From NCBI GenBank assembly GCA_028701715.1, contig JAQVQF010000006.1:1-22995 (forward strand): DNA of 22,995 nt, in the 5' to 3' direction. The position numbers and the translations under genes were made by a program. Positions 15,403 through 22,774 of this stretch are shown one piece after another (position 1 is the stretch's first letter; each line of letters opens with the position of its first letter). This DNA is from Eubacteriales bacterium. GTDB lineage: Bacteria > Bacillota > Clostridia > Oscillospirales > CAG-382. Below the pieces are notes generated by a model that saw nothing but the letters and a program-made list of their open reading frames with translations, was not told the origin of the DNA and did no database searches.

Positions 15403-17607
15403 TCAAGGACGCCCTAATAAATACGGCAATGAGGTAAACCTCACGTCCTTTTTATCGTTTGCCGCCATACGGTTCATCACCGCGGGATCCCCGACTGCTA
15501 TGAGAAGCGATTTCGCTCTTGTCACCGCGGTATAAAGCAGATTGCGCGTCATAAGCGGAAGCGGACACCTGAGCATGGGAATAATGACCGCGGAATATTC
15601 GCTGCCCTGCGCCTTGTGAACCGTTACTGCGTAAGCAAGCTCAAGATCGTCGGCAAGGATAAAATCATAGTCGCATATGCGTCCTTCAAAATCGACCGTT
15701 ATAGTTTCCGCTTTGTAATCTATACGGATTATACGCCCTATATCTCCGTTGAAAACGCCCGCGCCCTCCTCGCCGTCTTTTTTCCATTCGAGGTCATAAT
15801 TATTTCTGACCTGCATAACCTTATCGCCTTCGCGGAAGATAATGTCGCGTATCTTTTTTTCTTTTTTATATTTCCCCGGGGGATTTTGTGTTGCCTGAAG
15901 CACGCGGTTAAGCTCTCTTGTGCCGCAATCGCCGCGCTTTGTAGGAGTTATGACCTGTATGTCGTCGAGATTATTATAGCCGTATGCCGCGGGAAGCCTG
16001 TCTTTGCACAGAGAACAGATTAGATTTTGAAGCTCCGCGGGATCCTGTCTTTCCATAAAGAAGAAATCACCGTCACGGCATTTGATATACGGCTCCTCGC
16101 CGTTGTTTATACGGTGGGCGTTGACGATTATAAGGGATTTTTCCGCCTGACGGAAAATGTGCATAAGGCGGGTAACCCTGAAAGCCCCGCGGGATATTAT
16201 ATCGTTTAATACGTTACCCGGTCCCACGGGCGGGAGCTGATCGGCGTCGCCTATGAAAATCACCATGGAATCGGGCTTTACCGCCCGCAGAAACGCTTCC
16301 ATCAGGAATACGTCCACCATCGAAGTTTCGTCAATGATAAACGCCTTGGCGGGCAGAGGGTTGTCCTCATTGCGGGAAAACACGGGGTTGTCGTCTTCGG
16401 AATATACCATTTCCAGCATTCTGTGTATGGTCTTGGCGTCGCGCCCGGATGTTTCGGACATGCGTTTGGCAGCGCGTCCGGTGGGTGCGGCAAGCATATA
16501 TTTGATTTCAAGCGATTCAAAAATATCTATTATCGCTTTTATAACGGTAGTTTTACCGGTGCCCGGTCCGCCTGTGACTATACCAAGCCCGCAGGTAGCC
16601 GCGTTTTTAATGGCGGTAATTTGCATTTCATCGTAGGTAATGCCCTGCTTTTCTTCCGAAAGCCTAATTTGTGATTCTATTCCCTCCGGCGGGAACGGCA
16701 GAGAGTTTCCGTCAAGCAGCCTTAATTTGGATGCCGTATAGCTTTCGGCGGCGAATACCGAAGGAAGCGAATAGCCTTCGTGATTTTCATATCTTGATTT
16801 TATAATTTCGCCTCTTTGGACACAAAACGACAGCGCTTCGGTGATGTTATTTACCCCGACTCCGAGCAATTTAAGGCAATCATCCGTAAGCATCTCATAC
16901 GGCAGATAGCAATGACCGCTCTGATAAGCGGCTTCCATCAGCACATGCCTTATGCCGGCTTCCACGCGTTCAACGCTGTCGTGCGGGAAGCCGAGACGGC
17001 TTGCCACCTGATCGGCCTTATCAAAGCCTATACCCGATATTTCGCCGCAAAGCCTGTAGGGGTTGGACTTTATTATGTCGGGAGCGGCGGAACGGTATTT
17101 TTTATATATCTTCACCGAAAGAGAAGGGCCGAAAAAGCCGTTTAAAAATATCATGGCTTCCCGCGCGCCGAATTGCGCGGCAAAGGATTCGCCTATTTCG
17201 ACGGCGCGGGAGGAGGAAATTCCGCGTATTTCGGAAAGCCATTCGGGGGTCTTTTCCAGCACCGAGAGAGTTTCCTTGCCGAAACGGTCGATAATCCGCC
17301 TTGCGGTGACCGGACCTATGCCTTTCACGGCTCCGGAGGAAAGATATCTCCAAACGGCGTCCTCATTTTCGGGAAGCTCTTTTTCGAACACCTCGACGCG
17401 GAATTGTTTCCCGAAGGTGGGGTGCAGCTGCCAGAAGCCTTCCGCTTTAATATGCTCGCCTTCCATAAGGAAGGGCATTACGCCCACTATTGTAACGGGG
17501 TCACCGTTCGCGTCAATAAGACAAACGGTGTATCCGTTTATCTCGTTTGCGTATATTATTTCCTCGACCGTTCCTTCGATATGCCCTTTTTCTTTTTCTC
17601 CGCCCAC
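15403..17607 (-). CDS. recD2: RecD2-type (YrrC) ATP-dependent 5'-3' DNA helicase
   Basis: A superfamily 1B helicase found in bacteria without RecBCD, involved in replication and repair. An N-terminal OB-like region (EGTVEEIIYANEINGYTV) is followed by helix-hairpin-helix repeats (AVKGIGPVTA, RGISSS, SGIGFDKAD), then Walker A GGPGTGKTT with Lys352, PTGRAAKR, Walker B IIDETSM, GDADQLPPV, and a C-terminal UvrD-like segment with VHKAQGSEY and YTAVTRAK. I set the start at the GTG at 17607 (734 aa), since homology begins just after it; GGGG lies about 7 nt upstream. In-frame ATGs at 17712 and 17703 would overlap the upstream gene by about 150 nt with unlikely Arg-rich residues. Even from GTG it overlaps the small upstream gene by 52 nt. 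Confidence 0.93.
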   Translation of the reverse strand: MGGEKEKGHIEGTVEEIIYANEINGYTVCLIDANGDPVTIVGVMPFLMEGEHIKAEGFWQLHPTFGKQFRVEVFEKELPENEDAVWRYLSSGAVKGIGPVTARRIIDRFGKETLSVLEKTPEWLSEIRGISSSRAVEIGESFAAQFGAREAMIFLNGFFGPSLSVKIYKKYRSAAPDIIKSNPYRLCGEISGIGFDKADQVASRLGFPHDSVERVEAGIRHVLMEAAYQSGHCYLPYEMLTDDCLKLLGVGVNNITEALSFCVQRGEIIKSRYENHEGYSLPSVFAAESYTASKLRLLDGNSLPFPPEGIESQIRLSEEKQGITYDEMQITAIKNAATCGLGIVTGGPGTGKTTVIKAIIDIFESLEIKYMLAAPTGRAAKRMSETSGRDAKTIHRMLEMVYSEDDNPVFSRNEDNPLPAKAFIIDETSMVDVFLMEAFLRAVKPDSMVIFIGDADQLPPVGPGNVLNDIISRGAFRVTRLMHIFRQAEKSLIIVNAHRINNGEEPYIKCRDGDFFFMERQDPAELQNLICSLCKDRLPAAYGYNNLDDIQVITPTKRGDCGTRELNRVLQATQNPPGKYKKEKKIRDIIFREGDKVMQVRNNYDLEWKKDGEEGAGVFNGDIGRIIRIDYKAETITVDFEGRICDYDFILADDLELAYAVTVHKAQGSEYSAVIIPMLRCPLPLMTRNLLYTAVTRAKSLLIAVGDPAVMNRMAANDKKDVRFTSLPYLLGRP

Positions 17608-17849
17608 CGGTTTACCCCGCGCTGTATGTATATTTTTTTGTATTCCTCGCCGAGCGCCTTCAGTATTCGTTCCTCGTCGGGCGACGACACTATTATATCC
17701 CATTCGCCGCATTCCGCCTTCTCACAGGTAAAATATACATATATTTCATCCGTACTGCCGCCGGTGAAGCATTTCCATACCTCATATAAAGCGGACCAGA
17801 TGCCGAATAACGCGAAAACAGTAAGAAAAACCTCAAACCATATATTCAT
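17556..17849 (-). CDS. Small membrane-anchored protein of unknown function upstream of recD2
   Basis: I do not recognise a family. The 97-aa product starts with one hydrophobic helix (about residues 3-25, rich in Phe, Leu, Val and Trp), then a soluble part with Cys41 and Cys47 and acidic residues, and ends in a very basic tail (Lys/Arg-rich from about 81). The gene looks real: ATG preceded by GAGGTGAT, an almost full anti-SD match, with a promoter-like sequence just upstream. Its last 52 bp also encode the N-terminus of RecD2 in another frame; the basic tail may be a by-product of this overlap. Topology is probably N-out with a cytoplasmic tail, or the reverse; the basic tail favours inside. 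Confidence 0.75.
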   Translation of the reverse strand: MNIWFEVFLTVFALFGIWSALYEVWKCFTGGSTDEIYVYFTCEKAECGEWDIIVSSPDEERILKALGEEYKKIYIQRGVNRWAEKKKKGISKERSRK

Positions 17850-17860
17850 CGTATCACCTC

Positions 17861-17889
17861 ATTATAGTTTATGAGCAAATTAAAATCAA
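17861..17889 (-). promoter_or_regulatory. Promoter-like sequence for the small membrane protein-recD2 unit
   Basis: On the reverse strand, TTGATT (17889-17884), a 17-nt spacer, then TATAAT (17866-17861). The -10 is perfect and the -35 matches 4 of 6. The -10 ends directly before the ribosome binding site (17860-17853), so a start point 6-7 nt downstream would fall inside it; see findings. Confidence 0.55.
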
Positions 17890-17940
17890 GTACATAATCC
17901 CAAAAACATAAATTACACATAAGATAAATTTTATTTATTA

Positions 17941-17969
17941 TTGAAATTACAGCGCGGATGTGATACAAT
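17941..17969 (+). promoter_or_regulatory. SigA promoter of the apbE-rnf operon
   Basis: TTGAAA (17941-17946), a 17-nt spacer, then TACAAT (17964-17969), each 5/6 to consensus. The start point would be near 17976, giving a leader of about 22 nt with GGAGG at 17988-17992 and a 5-nt spacer to the ATG at 17998. I see no riboswitch; the leader is too short for one. Confidence 0.8.
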
Positions 17970-17997
17970 AAAATGAATTGGATTTACGGAGGACGGT

Positions 17998-19005
17998 ATG
18001 AAAAGAACAGTTTCAATATACGCAACGCTTCTTATACTGTTCTCTTTTTACGCTTACGCGTGTTCCGCAAGCCGGCGCTCGGACAGCCCCAAATCGCAGA
18101 CCTCCTACGCCATGGGTTCGTTGGTAACCCAAACCGTCTACGGCGGCGACGGGCAGACGCTTGAAAACGCGATGAAAGCCATTGTCGCACTTGACGATGA
18201 AATATCCTACAGAAACGATATGAGCGTTATCGCCGAGCTGAATGAAAACGCCAACGCCCGTCTTTCCGCAAAAGCGCTTGAGCTTATAACGCAATCGCAA
18301 AAGCTTTCGCGCGAAACGGACGGCAAATATGATATAACTGTGCTTTCCCTTGTGCTTTTGTGGGGTTTCGATACCGATTCGCCGTCGCTTCCCGACGACA
18401 ACGACATTAGATCCGCTCTGTTGAAAACCGGTTACGAAAAAATAACGATAAATGACGATATTGTAACTCTTGCGGGCGGCGCGGCCGTTGATCTTTCCGC
18501 CGCCGGGAAGGGCGAAGCATGCGAGGTCGCCGTGAACGAATATAAAAAAGCCGGAATTACCGGAGGAATAGTAACGGTGGGCGGCAGCGTGGGCGTCTAC
18601 GGCACCAAGAACGGCGAAAAATTCACCGTGGGTGTGCGCGATCCTTTCGATGCATCCTCCCTGCTCGGTACGCTTTTACTGACCGATATATATATATCCA
18701 CCTCCGGCAGCTATGAGAAAAAATTTTCGTCGGGCGGAACGGAATATCATCATCTGCTTGATACGGATACGGGTTACCCTGTCGAAAACGGACTAATATC
18801 CGTGACGGTGATATGTAACGACGGCGGGCTTTCGGATATGCTCGCGTCGGCCTTTTTCTGTGTCGGAAAGGAAAAAGCCCTTACGCTTATAGGCGAATAT
18901 TCGGCGGAAGCGATTTTTGTGACAACCGACAAACATATATATATAACCGGCGGGCTTGCGGATTGTTTTGATTCATCGTATGGCTTCACGGTAATATCGC
19001 CATGA
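17998..19005 (+). CDS. apbE: FAD:protein FMN transferase (lipoprotein)
   Basis: Transfers FMN from FAD to a threonine of target proteins outside the membrane, here most likely RnfG and RnfD encoded in the same operon. The N-terminus has a Lys/Arg start, a hydrophobic stretch and Cys22 (YAYAC followed by SAS), so it is probably a lipoprotein, though the lipobox is not ideal. ApbE landmarks are TMGSL-like AMGSLVTQTVYG, DLSAAGKGEACE, GGSVGVYG, and HHLLDTDTGYPV near residue 255, the form of the metal- and flavin-binding HHxxDPxTGYP motif. The length of 335 aa is typical. It is first in the operon after a good promoter and overlaps the next gene by 4 nt (ATGA). Confidence 0.94.
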   Translation: MKRTVSIYATLLILFSFYAYACSASRRSDSPKSQTSYAMGSLVTQTVYGGDGQTLENAMKAIVALDDEISYRNDMSVIAELNENANARLSAKALELITQSQKLSRETDGKYDITVLSLVLLWGFDTDSPSLPDDNDIRSALLKTGYEKITINDDIVTLAGGAAVDLSAAGKGEACEVAVNEYKKAGITGGIVTVGGSVGVYGTKNGEKFTVGVRDPFDASSLLGTLLLTDIYISTSGSYEKKFSSGGTEYHHLLDTDTGYPVENGLISVTVICNDGGLSDMLASAFFCVGKEKALTLIGEYSAEAIFVTTDKHIYITGGLADCFDSSYGFTVISP

Positions 19006-19379
19006 AAACCAAGCTTATTAAAAAGGCCGATATTATCGCGGCGGCAGTTATAATAGCCGCGGGGCTTGCCGCTTTCTTATTTCTGCGCGGCGGGGAAGGC
19101 CGCATGGCGGTGGTCGAATATAACGGGAAAACCGTGAAAACCATCGATCTGTCCGAAGTTGAAAAAGAATATACCTTCACGGTGAACGGTGACCTTGACG
19201 TGGAGATAACCGTAACCCCGGAGGGTATCAGATTTTCCCATTCCGAATGCAGGGACAAGCTGTGCATAAAATTCGGTCTGCTTTCGCAAAGAGGCGATAT
19301 GGCGGCGTGCGTACCCGCCAAGGTTTCGATACGGATAACAGGCGGAACGGGCGGAACGGTTGACGGTATTACCGGGTAA
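19002..19379 (+). CDS. NusG domain II-containing membrane-anchored protein
   Basis: A 125-aa protein with one N-terminal transmembrane helix (about residues 10-28) and an extracytoplasmic domain matching NusG domain II (PF07009), which is unrelated in role to the transcription factor NusG. The conserved tail HSECRDKLC (Cys83, Cys88), then CVPAKVSI with Cys103, is characteristic. Its function is unknown. It regularly accompanies a Gx transporter and ApbE in Firmicutes, and from memory it corresponds to EetA of the Listeria flavin-based electron-transfer locus. The ATGA overlap with apbE supports co-translation. It may help FMN transfer or electron flow outside the membrane (inference). Confidence 0.85.
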   Translation: MKTKLIKKADIIAAAVIIAAGLAAFLFLRGGEGRMAVVEYNGKTVKTIDLSEVEKEYTFTVNGDLDVEITVTPEGIRFSHSECRDKLCIKFGLLSQRGDMAACVPAKVSIRITGGTGGTVDGITG

Positions 19380-19386
19380 TAAATTT

Positions 19387-19950
19387 ATGATGAAAAAAAA
19401 GACCTTTTCCGTTGCGATAAGCGGCCTGCTTGCCGCTTTCGCCATAGCGGTATCCTTCCTTGAAACAATAATACCGACCGCGCCTCTGCTGCCGCCGGGT
19501 ATTAAAATCGGTTTTTCCAACGTGGCGGTGATGATAGCCGCCAAAAACGTGTCGTTTTCATCTGCGATAAGCGTCAGTATTTTAAAAAGTCTTTTCGTGC
19601 TTGTAACGAGAGGCTTTACCGCTTTCTTACTCTCGCTCGCGGGCGGACTCGCCTCCACCGCAGCTGTTATATTGATTTTCAGAGATAAAAAAAGCAGATT
19701 CGGATGCGTGGGCGCGGGGCTTATCGGAGCCGAGGTACATAATACGGCGCAAATTGCCGTTTATTCGCTGTTTATCGGCAAAGCCGCGTTTTATTATTTA
19801 CCGGTGCTTCTCTGCTTCGGCGCTGCGTGCGGCGCGTTGACCGGTATAACGCTTTATTTTACGGAAAAGCTGTTAAAAAGCGACATTTTCTATAATTATT
19901 ACCCGAATGCGTCCGATACGCATGGAAAGGACAATATAAATAATGAATGA
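19387..19950 (+). CDS. Gx transporter family / heptaprenyl diphosphate synthase component I-like membrane protein
   Basis: A 187-aa polytopic membrane protein (about five hydrophobic helices) of the PF07456 family, annotated either as Gx transporter or as HepA-like. The conserved segment PPGIKIGFSNVAVMIA lies near residues 35-50, and LIGAEVHNTAQI near 110. I chose the ATG at 19387 (a second ATG follows at once); an earlier TTG at 19360 would overlap the NusG-II gene. The binding site is weak (GGG 10-15 nt upstream), so translation may depend on the preceding gene, which ends 7 nt before. From memory it resembles EetB of Listeria. Possible roles are a flavin or quinone-precursor transporter or an Rnf assembly factor; a soluble prenyl-synthase partner is not seen. 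Confidence 0.85.
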   Translation: MMKKKTFSVAISGLLAAFAIAVSFLETIIPTAPLLPPGIKIGFSNVAVMIAAKNVSFSSAISVSILKSLFVLVTRGFTAFLLSLAGGLASTAAVILIFRDKKSRFGCVGAGLIGAEVHNTAQIAVYSLFIGKAAFYYLPVLLCFGAACGALTGITLYFTEKLLKSDIFYNYYPNASDTHGKDNINNE

Positions 19951-21277
19951 ATCCCGATTTCCCGTTAAGCCGTTCCGTGTACACGGCGGAGCCAAGGTTG
20001 GGCATCATAAGCACACCTCGCAAAACGAAACGGTTGTTTTTCCGATACCCGGTGAAATTATAATCCCCATGTCGCAGCATATCGGCAAACCCTGCGCACC
20101 CTGCGTCGCCGTCGGCGATCATGTGTTTGCGGGGCAGAAAATAGCCGATGTCACCGCTTTTGTGGCATCCCCGATACATTCATCGGTTTCGGGCACGGTA
20201 AAGAAAATCGCTTCCGTAAAAATGCCGAACGGCAGTAAATGCGACGCGGTGTTTATCGAATCCGACGGACTGCGGGAGCTTTCCCCGGATATACGCCTTC
20301 CCGAAATAAAAAGCCGCGAGGACCTGCTGGAAGCGATTAAAAATTCCGGTGCCGTGGGGCTCGGCGGCGCGGGTTTCCCGACGCATGTAAAAATAAACGT
20401 TACTCCAGATAAAGCCGACACGCTTATTATCAACGCAGCCGAATGCGAGCCGTATATAACCTCCGATCACAGGGAAATACTCGAAAATTCCTGGAACATA
20501 ATGTCCGGTGTCTATACTCTGCTGGAAATTATGGGCTTTAAACGGGTGATTATCGGCGTGGAGGAAAACAAGCCCGACGCAATAGCCCAGCTGACAGACA
20601 TAGCCGAAAGTAAAACCTACGATCCCGACGACAGGGTTAAGGTATTGAAGCTTAAAACAAAATACCCGCAGGGCGCGGAAAAAATGCTCATTTACGCCTG
20701 TACCAAGCGTATTGTCCCGGCGGGTAAGCTCCCTCTCGACGCAGGATGCGTCGTAATGAATATCACCACGCTTTCGTTTATCGCCAATTATTTAAAAACG
20801 GGCATACCGCTTATATCGAAAAGAATTACCGTGGACGGCACCGCGGTTTCCAAGCCCTGCAACCTGCTTGTTCCCATAGGGACGCCGATTAAGGACGTGC
20901 TTGAATTCTGCGGAGCGGAAAACCCCAAAAAGATTCTTATGGGCGGTCCCATGATGGGCACGGCGATATCCGACACCTCCCTGCCCGTTCTTAAACAAAA
21001 CAACGCGATATTGGCGTTCGGGGAGGACGAAGCGTCATTACCCGAGGAAACGGATTGTATCCACTGCGGAAGATGCGTGGAATCATGCCCGATGAAGCTC
21101 CAGCCCGTCAACATAATCAAGGCGGCTAAAAGGAAGGACTTTGAAGCTCTTGAAAAGCTGCAGGTTGCCAACTGCATAGAATGCGGCTGCTGTACCTACA
21201 ACTGTCCGGCAAACAGATATATAACCCAGCAAATGCGTATCGCCAAGGCGATATTACGCGATTCCAAGCAGAAATAA
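19943..21277 (+). CDS. rnfC: Rnf electron transport complex subunit C
   Basis: A peripheral cytoplasmic subunit of the Rnf complex, which couples reduced ferredoxin oxidation by NAD+ to Na+ or H+ export; RnfC carries the NAD(H)/FMN site. Visible: N-terminal RnfC barrel-like domain, the Gly-rich GLGGAGFPTHVK (about 139-150), NAAECEPYITSDHR (about 164-176), and two [4Fe-4S] motifs, Cys372/375/378/382 and Cys411/414/417/421. At 444 aa it is the compact clostridial size, without the long C-terminal extension of gammaproteobacterial RnfC. The ATG overlaps the previous gene by 8 nt. It is followed by rnfD after 7 nt. Confidence 0.97.
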   Translation: MNESRFPVKPFRVHGGAKVGHHKHTSQNETVVFPIPGEIIIPMSQHIGKPCAPCVAVGDHVFAGQKIADVTAFVASPIHSSVSGTVKKIASVKMPNGSKCDAVFIESDGLRELSPDIRLPEIKSREDLLEAIKNSGAVGLGGAGFPTHVKINVTPDKADTLIINAAECEPYITSDHREILENSWNIMSGVYTLLEIMGFKRVIIGVEENKPDAIAQLTDIAESKTYDPDDRVKVLKLKTKYPQGAEKMLIYACTKRIVPAGKLPLDAGCVVMNITTLSFIANYLKTGIPLISKRITVDGTAVSKPCNLLVPIGTPIKDVLEFCGAENPKKILMGGPMMGTAISDTSLPVLKQNNAILAFGEDEASLPEETDCIHCGRCVESCPMKLQPVNIIKAAKRKDFEALEKLQVANCIECGCCTYNCPANRYITQQMRIAKAILRDSKQK

Positions 21278-21284
21278 GGGGGCA

Positions 21285-22217
21285 ATGTTACATAAAATGA
21301 ATAAGCTTATCGTCTCCTCATCGCCCCATATAAGAGGTATAAAAACCACCCGTTCCATAATGGGGGATGTGTTAATCGCACTTATTCCCTGCGTTATGGC
21401 GGGAATGGTTTATTTCGGATTCAGAGCGCTCCTTATCGTGGCGGTGACCACCGCCACAGCCGTGCTGACCGAATACCTAAGCCGTATAATAATGAAACGC
21501 ACCCAAACGGCATTCGACCTTTCGGCGGCGGTAACCGGGGTCATACTCGGGCTGATACTGCCTCCCGGCTGCGGTATACTTTTCGCGGTGTTCGGAGCCG
21601 TGGCGGCGATAGCGGTGGTAAAGCAAATGTTCGGCGGAATAGGTCAGAACTTCGCAAACCCCGCCTGTACGGCAAGAATAATACTGCTTATTTCCTTTTC
21701 CGGCATGTCCGTGTGGACAAATACGAGCTTTATGACCGACGCGGTGACCTCCGCGACGCCTCTCGCGGCGGGCAGCGGAGCATATCACTATTTTGATCTG
21801 TTTATAGGCAACACGGGAGGATGTATAGGTGAAACTTCCGTTGTAGCCATACTTATCGGGTTTATTTATCTTCTTGTAAGAAAAGTCATTTCCCCTATAA
21901 TACCCCTCGCTTTTATAGGCGGCGCGGCGGTAATGTCGCTTTTCTGCGGACAGGACATGCTGTTTGAGCTTATGTCGGGCGGACTGCTTTTCGGAGCGGT
22001 TTTCATGGCGACCGATTATTCCACCTCGCCCATCTCCAAGGCCGGTAAGGTCGTTTTCGGAATCGGCTGCGGAGTCATTACCATGCTAATCCGCGTTTTC
22101 GGTACGCTCCCGGAAGGCGTGTCCTTCGCCATCCTCATTATGAACATTATCGCTCCTCAGCTTGACAGCCTGTTTGTTCCAAAGCCTTTCGGAACCGAAA
22201 GGAGGCTTGCGAAATGA
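21285..22217 (+). CDS. rnfD: Rnf electron transport complex subunit D
   Basis: An integral membrane subunit that binds covalent FMN and belongs to the ion-translocating core. It has about nine or ten hydrophobic helices over 310 aa. The flavin attachment motif is DAVTSATP with Thr158 as acceptor, fitting the ApbE target form D-x-x-T-x-A-T. The NFANPACTARI segment and FMATDYSTSPIS are family marks. The ATG at 21285 lies 2 nt after a GGGGG run; a second in-frame ATG at 21297 is possible. It overlaps rnfG by 4 nt (ATGA). Confidence 0.96.
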   Translation: MLHKMNKLIVSSSPHIRGIKTTRSIMGDVLIALIPCVMAGMVYFGFRALLIVAVTTATAVLTEYLSRIIMKRTQTAFDLSAAVTGVILGLILPPGCGILFAVFGAVAAIAVVKQMFGGIGQNFANPACTARIILLISFSGMSVWTNTSFMTDAVTSATPLAAGSGAYHYFDLFIGNTGGCIGETSVVAILIGFIYLLVRKVISPIIPLAFIGGAAVMSLFCGQDMLFELMSGGLLFGAVFMATDYSTSPISKAGKVVFGIGCGVITMLIRVFGTLPEGVSFAILIMNIIAPQLDSLFVPKPFGTERRLAK

Positions 22218-22774
22218 AGAAGCCCGATACAATCACAAAAAAGATAATATATCCCGCTCTTTCTCTTTTCCTTATATGCCTTGTTTCGGTGCTGCTGCTC
22301 GCGCTCACCAATGAATTAACAAAGGATCAAATAGAAAAAAACAATCGCGGCAACGAGGTAACCCAACGTGAGGTTGTATTCCCGGGAGCGAAAAGCTACA
22401 GGGAGCTTCAAAGCCATGTCGAATGTATCGACAAAGACGGAAATGTCATAGGATATATTTTTGTCACACAGGGCAAGGGCTACGGCGGAGATATAACCGT
22501 GATGACCGGAATAAACACATCCGGCATTATCACCGGGGTTGAGGTGCTTTCGCACACCGAAACCTCAAGCTACGGAGGTGTCGCAATATCCTCGGGTCTA
22601 ACCGACGAATATAAGGACAAGGAAGCCTCGATATTCGTCAAAGGACGCAACATCGACGGCTGGACGGGCGCCACACGCACCACAAACGGCGTAATCGCCG
22701 CCGTAAACGACGCCGTGATCCGCTATAACACTTTAAAGGAAAGGGGCGAATCGGCAGATGCCAGCCAACAGTAA
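22214..22774 (+). CDS. rnfG: Rnf electron transport complex subunit G
   Basis: A membrane-anchored flavoprotein: one N-terminal helix (about residues 11-31) and an extracytoplasmic FMN-binding domain. The attachment motif DGWTGAT ends in Thr154, the expected site of covalent FMN added by ApbE. GKGYGGDITVMTGI and the SHTETSSYG segment are typical; many RnfG proteins have HxETPGLG at the latter place, and here it reads SSYG. At 186 aa it is of usual size. It overlaps rnfE by 17 nt. Confidence 0.95.
   Translation: MKKPDTITKKIIYPALSLFLICLVSVLLLALTNELTKDQIEKNNRGNEVTQREVVFPGAKSYRELQSHVECIDKDGNVIGYIFVTQGKGYGGDITVMTGINTSGIITGVEVLSHTETSSYGGVAISSGLTDEYKDKEASIFVKGRNIDGWTGATRTTNGVIAAVNDAVIRYNTLKERGESADASQQ

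Noticed and set aside
17608..17712. Longer RecD2 start at the ATG at 17712
   Set aside because: It would overlap the upstream small gene by about 157 bp and add Arg/Gly-rich residues unlike the family; GTG at 17607 sits just before the region of homology.
17063..17874. Several overlapping forward frames opposite recD2
   Set aside because: All mirror the high-quality recD2 reading frame; no binding sites and no family match.
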